From the NCBI GenBank assembly GCA_012103575.1, contig WLWN01000001.1:2546538-2610537 (forward strand): a DNA stretch of 64,000 nt, in the 5' to 3' direction. Of the stretch, positions 50,428-59,301 are shown in pieces. Every line of letters begins with the position of its first letter. Position 1 is the first letter of the stretch. The DNA is from Kiritimatiellia bacterium (GTDB taxonomy: Bacteria > Verrucomicrobiota > Kiritimatiellia > WLWN01). A model generated the notes under the pieces. That model ran no database searches. It had not been told where the DNA came from and worked only from the letters and a program-made list of their open reading frames with translations. A program made the translations under genes and the position numbers.

Positions 50428-50590
50428 CCTGGATCCGTCAGTTAAACGCGGTTTTCTGCACGAACCATTTGGGCCAAAAGGAATTATAAAAAAGCCTCGA
50501 CGCACCCAGCGGGTGCGCCTGCGTTTTTTTGCAACCTTTTGCCTCCAAAGCATTCGCACAGAAATCCCACGTTTAACTGACGGATCCAGG
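50428..50590 (+). mobile_element. Palindromic MITE, copy 5 (complete, at the SAM hydrolase start)
   Basis: This complete 163-bp element lies between TATTAT at 50422-50427 and 50591-50596 (a 6-bp match; 5 bp elsewhere). Its right end lies 4 bp before the ATG of the next gene, so its final AGG takes the position of a ribosome binding site, and the right-hand duplication includes the first two bases of the ATG. The element's hairpin/T-run also lies between the gene and any upstream promoter. Confidence 0.95.
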
Positions 50591-50594
50591 TATT

Positions 50595-51392
50595 ATGAAA
50601 AACAAGGTGCCAGCTATTACATTGATGTCCGATTTTGGTCTTCCGGATGGATATGTGGCGGCGATGAAAGGTGTTATTTACACAGAAGCATCCTCTACAC
50701 TTGTCATTGATGCAACACATGGAATCTTGCCCCAGGACATTAAAGCCGGTTCCTGGGTATTAAATCAATATGCGCGGACCTATCCGCCAGGCACGATTCA
50801 TGTAGCGGTCGTCGACCCTGGGGTCGGTTCGGATCGAAAAGCGATTCTTGCCGTTATTGACGAGTACTACTTTTTAGCTCCGGATAATGCTTTATTAACG
50901 TGGGTGCTTGAGTCGGCCAAAACGGTATCTCTCTATGCAATCCATCCCGAAATACATGCTCCAGGAGAAGTGTCTGCGACGTTTCATGGTAGAGATGTTT
51001 TTGCCTATGTCGCAGGCCTTTTGGCTAGCGGAAAAGCTTCTCCGGAAGATATTTCAAGCCCTGTTTCTGCGATTGTACAAGGTCCATGGACGATCGTTAC
51101 ATGTAAAGATTATCGTTTAACCGGAGAAATTGTTCATATAGATCATTTCGGGAATTTAATCGTCAATATAAGTAAAAATCATTTGGTAGCGTCAGGGTGG
51201 AAATCGTGGCGGATTCTTGTTGGGGACTATACGTTTGAAAAGTTATCCGCAACGTATTCGGGTGCTCCGGCTAATACATTAATCTCTCTGTGGGGATCAT
51301 CGAACAAATTGGAGTTGGCCGTAACAGGAGGAGCCCACGACTATACAGGACTCGAAGTCGGAACATCGGTGGTAGCAGAAAAAACGGCATGA
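50595..51392 (+). CDS. SAM hydroxide adenosyltransferase (SAM hydrolase, DUF62)
   Basis: This 265-aa protein belongs to the fluorinase/SalL-like superfamily whose usual member hydrolyses S-adenosylmethionine to adenosine and methionine. The conserved motifs are all visible: ITLMSDFGLPDGYVA at the start, VVDPGVGSDRK, FLAPDNALL, ATFHGRDVFAYVAG and IDHFGNLIVNI. The ATG at 50595 is directly preceded by the end of a palindromic MITE. It is followed after 12 bp by pgi. Confidence 0.92.
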   Translation: MKNKVPAITLMSDFGLPDGYVAAMKGVIYTEASSTLVIDATHGILPQDIKAGSWVLNQYARTYPPGTIHVAVVDPGVGSDRKAILAVIDEYYFLAPDNALLTWVLESAKTVSLYAIHPEIHAPGEVSATFHGRDVFAYVAGLLASGKASPEDISSPVSAIVQGPWTIVTCKDYRLTGEIVHIDHFGNLIVNISKNHLVASGWKSWRILVGDYTFEKLSATYSGAPANTLISLWGSSNKLELAVTGGAHDYTGLEVGTSVVAEKTA

Positions 51393-51404
51393 AAGGAAAT
51401 AGCC

Positions 51405-53042
51405 ATGAAAAGTAAAACATGTGTTAATGATCGTCTGGAATGGAAAGCGTTAGAAGAACATGCCAAGGATATTAAAAAGATTGATCTTGAAACGCTTTTT
51501 AAGGAGGCCCCGAATCGGAATGAAATGTTTTCAATCGAAGCCCACGATCTTTTTCTAGACTTTTCAAAAAACTTAATTAACAACGAAACATTGCGACTTC
51601 TACACGCCTTGACTCAAGCCTGCGAGCTGCGTCAAGCGATTGACGATATGTTTTCAGGTAAAAAGATCAATAAAACCGAGGATCGAGCTGTATTGCATAC
51701 GGCTTTGAGAAATCAATCGGGCCGTACGGTTTTTGTTGATGGCAAGGACATCATGCCAGACGTTCAGCGTGTTTTAGAACAGATGAGCGAATTTTCCGCG
51801 AAGGTTCGCACGGGCACATGGTCAGGCTGCACAGGCAAACGATTACGCAACGTTGTAAACATTGGAATTGGCGGATCCGATTTAGGACCTGCCATGGCCT
51901 ATGAAGCATTGAAACCGTATAGTGATCGTTCTTTAAATATTCAGTTTGTGTCTAATATTGATGGAACACATATAACGGAAACCCTGCGGACATTACACCC
52001 AGAAGAAACCTTATTTATTATATGTTCTAAAACGTTTACAACGCAGGAAACCCTTACCAATGCGAATACAGCTAAAAGATGGTGTCTTGAATCGTTGGCC
52101 CCTCATGAAGATGCGATTCGAAAACATTTTGTGGCTGTATCTACTAATACGGAAAAAGTAGAGGGATTTGGGATTGATACTAACAATATGTTTTCTTTTT
52201 GGGATTGGGTAGGCGGACGCTATTCTCTTTGTTCTGCGATTGGACTCGCGCTGATGATCGCGATTGGACCGGAGCATTATCGGTCGATGCTCAAAGGATT
52301 TCATCAGTTGGATCAACATTTTTCGGAAGCTCCTTTTGAGCAGAATATGCCGGTGATATTAGCTTTATTAGGGATCTGGTATGCCAATTTTTGGGGTGCG
52401 CAATCGCATGCAATCTTGCCGTATGATCAATATTTAAAATACTTCTCTACCTATTTCCAGCAAGGTGATATGGAAAGTAATGGAAAGTCCGTTGATCAAC
52501 AAGGACGACGTGTCTCCTATCAAACCGGTCCAATTATTTGGGGTGAGCCAGGTACAAATGGACAACATGCCTTTTACCAACTACTCCATCAGGGAACCCC
52601 ATGTATTCCTGTTGATTTTATCGGGTTTTGCAAATCCCAGAATCCGATAGGCGATCATCATGATAAATTAATGGCCAATTTATTTGCGCAATCAGAGGCT
52701 TTAGCATTCGGAAAGAAAAGAGAGGAACTCGTCGCCGAAAAGGTGCCGCCTCATCTGATTCCACACAGAACGTTTGAAGGAAACCGCCCTTCTAACACCT
52801 TGCTTGCCACAGAGCTAACCCCTTCTGTGTTGGGTCAACTGATTGCGCTGTACGAACACAAAATTTTTACACAAGGAATTCTTTGGGATATCTTTTCTTT
52901 TGATCAATGGGGGGTTGAATTAGGAAAAGTGCTCGCCAAGAAAATTCTTTTGGAATTACAGTGTTCAGAAGATCCTGTATTAACCCATGACGCTTCCACC
53001 AATCATTTGATTGCGCAATACAGGAAAGGGAGACAGCGTTGA
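51405..53042 (+). CDS. pgi: Glucose-6-phosphate isomerase
   Basis: This 545-aa glycolytic enzyme interconverts glucose-6-phosphate and fructose-6-phosphate. Family signatures seen are [18 protein letters not shown], the [23 protein letters not shown] segment, the [16 protein letters not shown] signature and [16 protein letters not shown] near the active-site His. It is the long bacterial type (GPI of about 550 aa). The start is 12 bp after the SAM hydrolase, with AGGAAATAGCC upstream. Confidence 0.95.
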   Translation: MKSKTCVNDRLEWKALEEHAKDIKKIDLETLFKEAPNRNEMFSIEAHDLFLDFSKNLINNETLRLLHALTQACELRQAIDDMFSGKKINKTEDRAVLHTALRNQSGRTVFVDGKDIMPDVQRVLEQMSEFSAKVRTGTWSGCTGKRLRNVVNIGIGGSDLGPAMAYEALKPYSDRSLNIQFVSNIDGTHITETLRTLHPEETLFIICSKTFTTQETLTNANTAKRWCLESLAPHEDAIRKHFVAVSTNTEKVEGFGIDTNNMFSFWDWVGGRYSLCSAIGLALMIAIGPEHYRSMLKGFHQLDQHFSEAPFEQNMPVILALLGIWYANFWGAQSHAILPYDQYLKYFSTYFQQGDMESNGKSVDQQGRRVSYQTGPIIWGEPGTNGQHAFYQLLHQGTPCIPVDFIGFCKSQNPIGDHHDKLMANLFAQSEALAFGKKREELVAEKVPPHLIPHRTFEGNRPSNTLLATELTPSVLGQLIALYEHKIFTQGILWDIFSFDQWGVELGKVLAKKILLELQCSEDPVLTHDASTNHLIAQYRKGRQR

Positions 53043-53247
53043 ACTCAGGAAAGTAGTCTCGATACAGTGCCTCCTCATTTTGACAGCCATAATAGGCGGA
53101 TTCATCGCTTGTCAAACAAGAATTGAAAGACCATGCCACCTAACCCAGCTGCTAAAACCGAAGCCTGACGGATCCAAGGGCATAGCCAGGGTGAAGTCTC
53201 AACTCCAAAACTCTTGCACTCGCTGTCATGAAAAATGTCGGGATTAA
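53011..53247 (+). CDS. Small lipoprotein-like CDS with CxxCH
   Basis: The frame overlaps the pgi end and reads a hydrophobic segment ([14 protein letters not shown]) with a lipobox-like Cys (GFIAC) and, near the C-terminus, CTRCHEKC, a CxxCH heme-attachment motif. It could be a small exported cytochrome-like lipoprotein. No convincing start is present; TTG 53011 precedes a purine-rich site (AGGAAAGGGAG) that lies inside the frame. A MITE-like end (CTGACGGATCCAAGG) occurs at 53164. It may be a remnant. Confidence 0.35.
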   Translation: MRNTGKGDSVELRKVVSIQCLLILTAIIGGFIACQTRIERPCHLTQLLKPKPDGSKGIARVKSQLQNSCTRCHEKCRD

Positions 53248-53290
53248 GTGGGTGCCGTTAGCATATCCGATTGCCAGCGTTCCACGCAGG

Positions 53291-54444
53291 TTATAGTGGG
53301 TCATAATATCGGCAAATAGCCCCTTGATAGTTTTTCAAAAGGAGTTCGTCCCCATCTCTGCCCGCTATATAATTTGGCATCATGGGCACTTTCCCGCCGC
53401 CTCCAGGCGCATCAATCATATAAGTGGGCACAGCATATCCTGTCGTATGTCCATGCAGGCCCTGAATAATCTCAATCCCTTTTGAAACAGGCACCCGAAA
53501 ATGTGAAGAGCCCACAATGGGATCACACTGATGAAGATAATACGGTTTTATTCGCAATCCAAGGAGACGATGCATTAAGCTTTTAATGGTGTCTATATTA
53601 TCGTTAATGCCCGCTAGTAAAACCGTTTGACTGGCCCATAGGAATACCGGCATCCGCTAGTCGGGTACACGCTTGCTCCACTTCAGGCGTGCATTCTTCT
53701 GGATGAGTAAAATGTATGCTCATCCACAAAGGGCGATATTTTTTCAGCATCCGGACCAGGTTACGTGTAATTCGTTGCGGTAAAACAACAGGAACCTTTG
53801 TTCCGATACGCAAAAATTTTACGTGAGAGATGGCATGCAACCTCTGCAATAACCACTCTAATCGATCATCAGAAAAGATGAGTGGATCTCCTCCTGAGAG
53901 AAGGACGTCACGTATCTCAGTATGCTGGTGAATGTATTCAAGCGCCTTTTCCCAATCGGTTTTATCAGGCAAAGATTCTCCTGCCCCGACCATGCGCGAT
54001 CGCGTACAATACCGACAATACGTGGCGCAAAAATCGGTTACCAGAAAAAGTATTTTGTCGGGATAGGTATGCACTAAACCCGGCAAAGGGCTATGATCTT
54101 CTTCTCCAAGAGGATCTAGCCGTTCACCCGAAGCATGGTCAAATTCAGTCTGGACAAGAATTTTTGTCCAACGCAATCCATGCAAATGGTTTTTTCTCTC
54201 CAGAAGACTCGCGTAATAAGGGGTAATCCATCCCTATGGGTAACTTTCCGTTAAGCCGCGTTATGGCCCTATGCTCATCTTCAGATAATTGGAAGATACG
54301 TTCTAACCCTCTAAGGTCTTGGATACGGTTGCGCAATTGCCAGCGCCAATCATTCCAGTCACACGCGGGTGTGTTCGAGTAAAATTGTTTTTTAAATTTG
54401 TCTGTCTGCGGGTTATCCATAGAAACACTAAGGGATTGGAACAT
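53291..54444 (-). pseudogene. kamA: Lysine 2,3-aminomutase, two frameshifts
   Basis: The sequence is a radical-SAM/PLP lysine 2,3-aminomutase (or the related EpmB, which acts on EF-P): radical-SAM cluster CATYCRYCTRSR, PLP region DAPGGGGKVPMMPNY, and the RPYYLYQCD-like segment KPYYLHQCD. Three pieces lie in different frames: 54444-54145, 54185-53604 and 53653-53291. The first break is a tandem 4-bp duplication (on the plus strand ATCCATCC, 54226-54233); removing one copy restores GITPYYASL. The second is one extra base in the GGCC run near 53634; removal restores MGSQTVLLAGIND. The protein is otherwise complete, so inactivation is recent. It starts about 20 bp after lhgO on the same strand. 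Confidence 0.88.
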
Positions 54445-54469
54445 GAGAATGTCAAACGGTTATCATAGG

Positions 54470-55702
54470 CTACTGTAACCCAAAATTTCGTATAGCCATG
54501 TGGGCTATTGTTTCACCAATACTGATCGATGCAGTAGCTGCTGGCGAAGGCGCATTCAACACATGTATCATACGGCTTTTTTCTAAGATCCGAAAGTCAT
54601 CTATAAGCCTTCCCTCTGTATCCACGGCCTGTGCTCTTACCCCCGCCCCCTGTCTTTCTATATCATCTTCTGTCAATGTCGGGATCAAGGCCTGTAATGC
54701 ATGAACGAAAGCACGTTTACTCAAAGAACGGTGAAACTCATCTAATCCCATGCGCCAATACTTTCGATTCATACGCCAGAACCCGCCATAGGACAACATC
54801 GATGCTGTATCTTTAAGGGAAAAACTGTTTCTTTGGTACCCTGCTCGCTTGAAAGCTAAGACGGCATTAGGCCCTGCTTCAATCCCCCCGTGAATCATCC
54901 GCGTAAAATGAACCCCTAAAAAAGGAAAACGAGGATCCGGTACAGGATAGATCAAATGACGAACAAGGTGCTCTTTGGCCTTCACCAACTTATAGTATTC
55001 ACCTCGAAACGGTATAATATGTAACCTGGAATCTAATCCACATAACGCAGCAATTCGATCTGAATATAAACCGCCACAGTTAATGAGATGCTTTGCACAC
55101 ATTTCTTCCTGTCCATTTGATAGAATAAACAAGCCTTGCTGTTCCTGGATTTGATTGACCTGGAATCCGGTTTTTATAGTACCGCCAAGCGCTTGAAGTT
55201 CCTGCGAAAACCGTTCGGCAACTTCCCGAAAATCAACAATGCCGGTCTCGGGAATCCATAATCCTGCACAACCCGCCACATGCGGTTCGATATCTGTCAA
55301 GGCCTCACCCACAATCCTTTTGAGGCCTTTAAGACCATTGGCGATCCCTCTGCATTCTAACTCATCTAATGCCAGTATTTGTTCTGGAGAAGTGGCCACA
55401 ACAATCTTTCCACACCGTTCATAGGCTATTTGATGCTCTGCACAAAATCGATACATAGCCTCGCGTCCTTGTGCACAATTTTTCGCCTTCAAAGAACCTG
55501 GCCGATAGTATAATCCTGAGTGGATAACCCCACTATTATGGGAGGTTTGGTGACAACCTAGCTGCGGCTCAGCTTCAAGGACAACCAGCGAAAGTGGATG
55601 ACGTACAGAACGAGAAGCATGTTGCTGAAGAGCTTTTGCTGTGGCCAAGCCTAGGATTCCACCCCCTATAATCGCAATATCTTTATTTTTAATTGATTGC
55701 AT
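54470..55702 (-). CDS. lhgO: L-2-hydroxyglutarate oxidase (LhgO-like FAD protein)
   Basis: The start at 55702 (MQSIKNKDIAIIGGGILGLATA) places the FAD-binding motif at the N-terminus; the frame is open a further 25 codons. The protein is about 410 aa with LhgO features: CHQTSHNSGVIHSGLYYRPGSLKA, INCGGLYSDRIAALCG, IPFRGEYYKL and GAGVRAQAVD. LhgO oxidises L-2-hydroxyglutarate and passes electrons to quinone. It is divergent from the kinase gene, with under 70 bp between starts. Confidence 0.9.
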   Translation of the reverse strand: MQSIKNKDIAIIGGGILGLATAKALQQHASRSVRHPLSLVVLEAEPQLGCHQTSHNSGVIHSGLYYRPGSLKAKNCAQGREAMYRFCAEHQIAYERCGKIVVATSPEQILALDELECRGIANGLKGLKRIVGEALTDIEPHVAGCAGLWIPETGIVDFREVAERFSQELQALGGTIKTGFQVNQIQEQQGLFILSNGQEEMCAKHLINCGGLYSDRIAALCGLDSRLHIIPFRGEYYKLVKAKEHLVRHLIYPVPDPRFPFLGVHFTRMIHGGIEAGPNAVLAFKRAGYQRNSFSLKDTASMLSYGGFWRMNRKYWRMGLDEFHRSLSKRAFVHALQALIPTLTEDDIERQGAGVRAQAVDTEGRLIDDFRILEKSRMIHVLNAPSPAATASISIGETIAHMAIRNFGLQ

Positions 55703-55766
55703 CTGTTTATTAAATCTTAAAGAATGACTATTGCCAATGAGCATACTAGGCATACACTTTCTAGCA

Positions 55767-57129
55767 ATGAAAACCAAAAATCAACACTTAGCAACAACAC
55801 GTATTCTTGTCCAAGACGAGACAATACTGGATATGGACAATATCGACCATGGCTACCATTTGTCGAGTGGTATAGGCAAGCAACAGCTTGTGGAAAGATA
55901 TCATGCCGTCATTGAAGAACAGGCTATTTTCTATCCTGTTGCTTATCGCTTCTCAAAGAAACTTGGACAAGGACGGCAAGGGGTTGTGTTCTCTGCATTA
56001 AGGCACGGAGCAAGAGAATGCATTACGAGCCATGCCGTTAAAATTTTTGATCCAAACATTTATTCAAATGCCAAAAAATATTGGACAGATATGGGCCGAT
56101 TAGCCTACCAAGTTTCTCGGCTTCAATCCATTCGCAGTTCCAACCTTATTAGCCGAGATATTTACCTTGAAACCAACGGCATCGGATATTTACAAATGGA
56201 ACTTGTCGAAGGCGTTGATTTCCAACATTTTTTAACACCAACACCCCTTGATCAAGCAAAGGAACAAAGCACGCCCCAGGAGTGGAATCATTTTACAGAT
56301 TCTCTGTTTAATCTTCATGAAGGGAACATTGCTATTCAATCCGGTGTCGCTTTCTATATATTACGACAAGTTCTTGGTGGACTTGAACGATTACATTCTT
56401 TAGGATATATCCATAGTGACGTGAAACCCTCTAATGTCATGGTTGACCGACTCGGTTATGTAAAGCTGATAGACTTTGGCCGAGCGGTTCGAGCGAATGA
56501 GAAAGTTTCTATTCTGCTTGGTAACCCACTGTACATGGCTCCGGAAATTCATCGACGTCAGCCAGGTGTTATACAGTCAGATCTATATAGCGTCGGCTTG
56601 CTTGGGTTAGAACTGCTTTGTGGAGAAAAATGTGTTGACTCTAGCAACATGTCGATAGAAAAATTACTAGACTTTAACCTGGATCCGTCAGTTAAACGCG
56701 GTTTTCTGCACGAACCATTTGGGCCAAAAGGAATTACAAAAAGGCCTCGACGCACCCAGCGGGTGCGCCTGCGTTTTTTTTGCAACCTTTTGCCTCCAAA
56801 GCATTCGCACAGAAATCCCACGTTTAACTGACGGATCCAGGTTTAAATTAAAATTACCTGAAAAGTTACCTGAACTATTGCCTAAACATGTAAAAAAACA
56901 TGAACATATCATATATATTTTGCGACGATTTTCGGATCCGAACCCTGAAGACCGGTATCCAAACGCCAAAGAAGCCAGTTCAGGAGATGATGGTTTAAAA
57001 ATTGTCCACAAACAGCTAATGTTCATGGGCAAAGATACAGAGTACGGTCTAGAATTAGAAAATTATGTATCTAAAATTTCGACCCCTATGAATCCTCTTG
57101 AAGAACCCACTCAAGCCATGAGAAGATAG
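55767..57129 (+). pseudogene. Hanks-type Ser/Thr protein kinase split by a palindromic MITE
   Basis: The N-terminal 300 residues are a eukaryote-like kinase: Gly loop KLGQGRQGVVFSA, catalytic Lys in HAVKIF, catalytic loop YIHSDVKPSNVMV, DFG in LIDFGRA and APE in YMAPEIH. At 56678 the MITE enters exactly in its own open frame (LLDF-N-LDPSVKRG…), but it has T8 instead of T7 and so stops at 56831. Removing the element with one TTTAA duplication restores a 397-residue protein (…LLDFKLKLPEKLPE…) with a C-terminal tail. A -1 slip on the T8 tract would instead give a 56-residue insertion. The true start may be a few codons earlier (ATG 55737 or TTG 55731). It is divergent from lhgO. Confidence 0.8.
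56678..56841 (+). mobile_element. Palindromic MITE, copy 6 (complete, T8 variant)
   Basis: This 164-bp copy lies between TTTAA duplications (56673-56677 and 56842-56846). It is identical in layout to the others except for an eighth T in the central T-run (56773-56780). It lies in the kinase gene in the phase in which the element has no stop codon. Confidence 0.95.
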
Positions 57130-57186
57130 ATTTTTCTCATAACATCAAAGCGTAAACAAACCGAGTAAAAAGGAGTTAAATTAAAT

Positions 57187-57837
57187 ATGAATGTATTACA
57201 TATCTCAGCAGATCCTAGACCCGTAGAATCTTCTGTGCCTAAAGAAATCGCCGTTGCCTTTTTCAATAAACTAAGCGGAGCAGAATCTGATATTGAAATC
57301 ACCCATGTAGATTTATATAAAGACCCACCTCCTTATATGTCCGAAGCCAGTTATCGCGGTCAATGGTACCCCGTTTTTATTGAAGGCTATCAAGCGACAC
57401 GCGAAGAAGTGGCCGCTAATGTATATGGCCAAAAGCAAAGTGAATTGTTTAATCAAACAGATGCCCTTGTCATCGCAACCCCGATGTGGAATTTTTCAGT
57501 GCCCGCCATCCTAAAAGGCTGGATCGATTGTGTCCTTGCCCCAGGGTTAACCTACACCTTTGAAAAGACAGGTCCCCAACCTTTGCACCGTATTAAGAAA
57601 GTAGTTCTACTGGTTGCTTCCGATGACACCTTTAAAGAGGAAGATCCTCGAGATATTTTAACGGCTCAAATACGTGCTTCCTTAGAATATATTGAGATCG
57701 AAGACCTTTCTGTGGCCTGGGCAGACGGACAAAATCCCGTAATTTTTGGTGACTGCGAGCTTCGAAAATCGATGGCCATTGAGGCTGCAGAAGAACTTGC
57801 AGAAGAACTCGTTGAAATGGAATCGGTCACAAACTGA
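57187..57837 (+). CDS. FMN-dependent NADH-azoreductase/quinone reductase-like protein
   Basis: This 216-aa flavodoxin-2-fold protein of the AzoR/NQO family reduces quinones or azo compounds with NAD(P)H. The flavin-binding ISADPRPVESSV loop is at the N-terminus, with TPMWNFSVPAILKGWIDCVL about residue 100 and LVASDDTF. A good ribosome site (AAAAAGGAG) is 10 bases before the ATG. It stands about 60 bp downstream of the kinase gene, and the region between them includes nothing else I can recognise. Confidence 0.85.
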   Translation: MNVLHISADPRPVESSVPKEIAVAFFNKLSGAESDIEITHVDLYKDPPPYMSEASYRGQWYPVFIEGYQATREEVAANVYGQKQSELFNQTDALVIATPMWNFSVPAILKGWIDCVLAPGLTYTFEKTGPQPLHRIKKVVLLVASDDTFKEEDPRDILTAQIRASLEYIEIEDLSVAWADGQNPVIFGDCELRKSMAIEAAEELAEELVEMESVTN

Positions 57838-57914
57838 TTCTACTGTAAAATGGCTCTATGAAGAAAAGACCTTTTCCTGAGTTCAACATTGGGACACCCT
57901 GGAGCTGAGGCGGG

Positions 57915-59290
57915 TCACGAGATCAGGTTGTAGAGTTGACGTTGCTCGCAATCCATCTGAAGAAGAATCCGCTGGTCTTCTGGATCGCCAGGATAGCGGA
58001 AGGTCATCTCATACATCGTCTGAGTCAGCTCGGCGGCCCGTTTGGCGCTTATCGGTATTTCCTTCTGTGTGAGGCGGCGTTCGAATTCTTTGTAGATCGT
58101 ATAGGCAACCAAAGCCACAAGAACGTGTGCTTCGATCCGTCGACGTCGTCGATGGTACATCGGACTGATGCGCAGGTCCGTCTTCGAGATACGAAAGGCC
58201 CGCCCGATCTACCAAAGTTGTCTATAGTTCTTAATAATCTCTGATGGCGACAGGTCAGTGTTGGTGATGTAGTCCTTCAGGTTGTCCCACCCGCCGGCTT
58301 TAACGATCTTCGCTTCGTCCATTTCGACCATCACTTCACCGGTGAGTTTCAAGAATTGGTTGTAACCACGATTGTTGAGTTGCTCCTTTGTCATTCGTCT
58401 AAAAGCAACTTGTTTGCGAAGTCTCGCCAAGCCCCGTTTACGATTGTATTGGTCCTTCTTCGCTCGTTGGTCTGAGTAACTAATGATCAGGCGACGGTTC
58501 TGTTCGTGATCGATCACAACCGATTGACCATTGTTCAATTTGCTGCACCGAGTCAGTATTTTTTTCTGCATGGCGCTGGTCTCGTTGCGGATCCGAGCGG
58601 CAACGATGAACGGGTCCTTGGCCTGGTCGAGTGCGTCGAGATTGTCTTTGCGGAGCATGGCCGCATCAGCTACTACAACAGGCTTTCCAAAACGATACTG
58701 TTTCTAGATCTGCTTCAACACCGGCAGAAGCGTTTTGCCCTCGAAGGTGTTGCCTTCGAAAATATCATAGTCGAGCGGGTAGCTTTTGTCACCAACGAGT
58801 AGCCCGAGCACGATCTGCGGGTTCTGAAATTTGCCGTCTTTGGAAAACCCAATCTTCCGCAGATTGTCTTCGGCCTCGGAATACAGACTGGCCATGTCCT
58901 AGGAAACCACCGCGATGCGTTTGAGAACTTTGTTCCTATGACCGTAGGCAATCTCCTTCCCTAGTTTGGAATACCACTGGTTGAGTCGATCTAGAAAGCG
59001 GTAGAGATAGTCGATGGTTTTGAGCCTGCTTGTAGGGCACACCCGCCGCGCAACAATCATGTTACCAAAGAGCTGTTCAGGAATCATATTGAACCCAATG
59101 TCGTCGAAAAGCCGACCCAAAATCAGCTCAGGGCCCATTGTTCGAATCGAGGCGTTGCCGAGGTGCTTTACGAAGTCATCACACACTGCTCGATCATGCT
59201 GGTTCTTAGGGAACAGCAGATACTGACCACGCTGCCGGTCAATGAGAAGTTCTCTCCAACTCCACTAGGCGTTGTATCTCCTGGGGATCA
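57915..59290 (-). pseudogene. IS1634-type transposase relic
   Basis: On the minus strand the pieces 59186-58899, 58895-58704 and 58658-58209 are one frame interrupted by single in-frame TAG codons (58901-58899 and 58706-58704), with a third TAG at 58211-58209. A last piece (58160-57915) is reached by a frameshift. The content is IS1634/IS4-type: GFSKDGKFQNPQIVLGLLV, VVVADAAMLRKDNLD and a C-terminal VLVALVAYTIYKEFERRL. The ends are not recognisable. An IS4 copy (59302) adjoins or interrupts its 5' part. It is an old, dead element. Confidence 0.75.
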
Positions 59291-59301
59291 TGTGCTGACC
59301 C

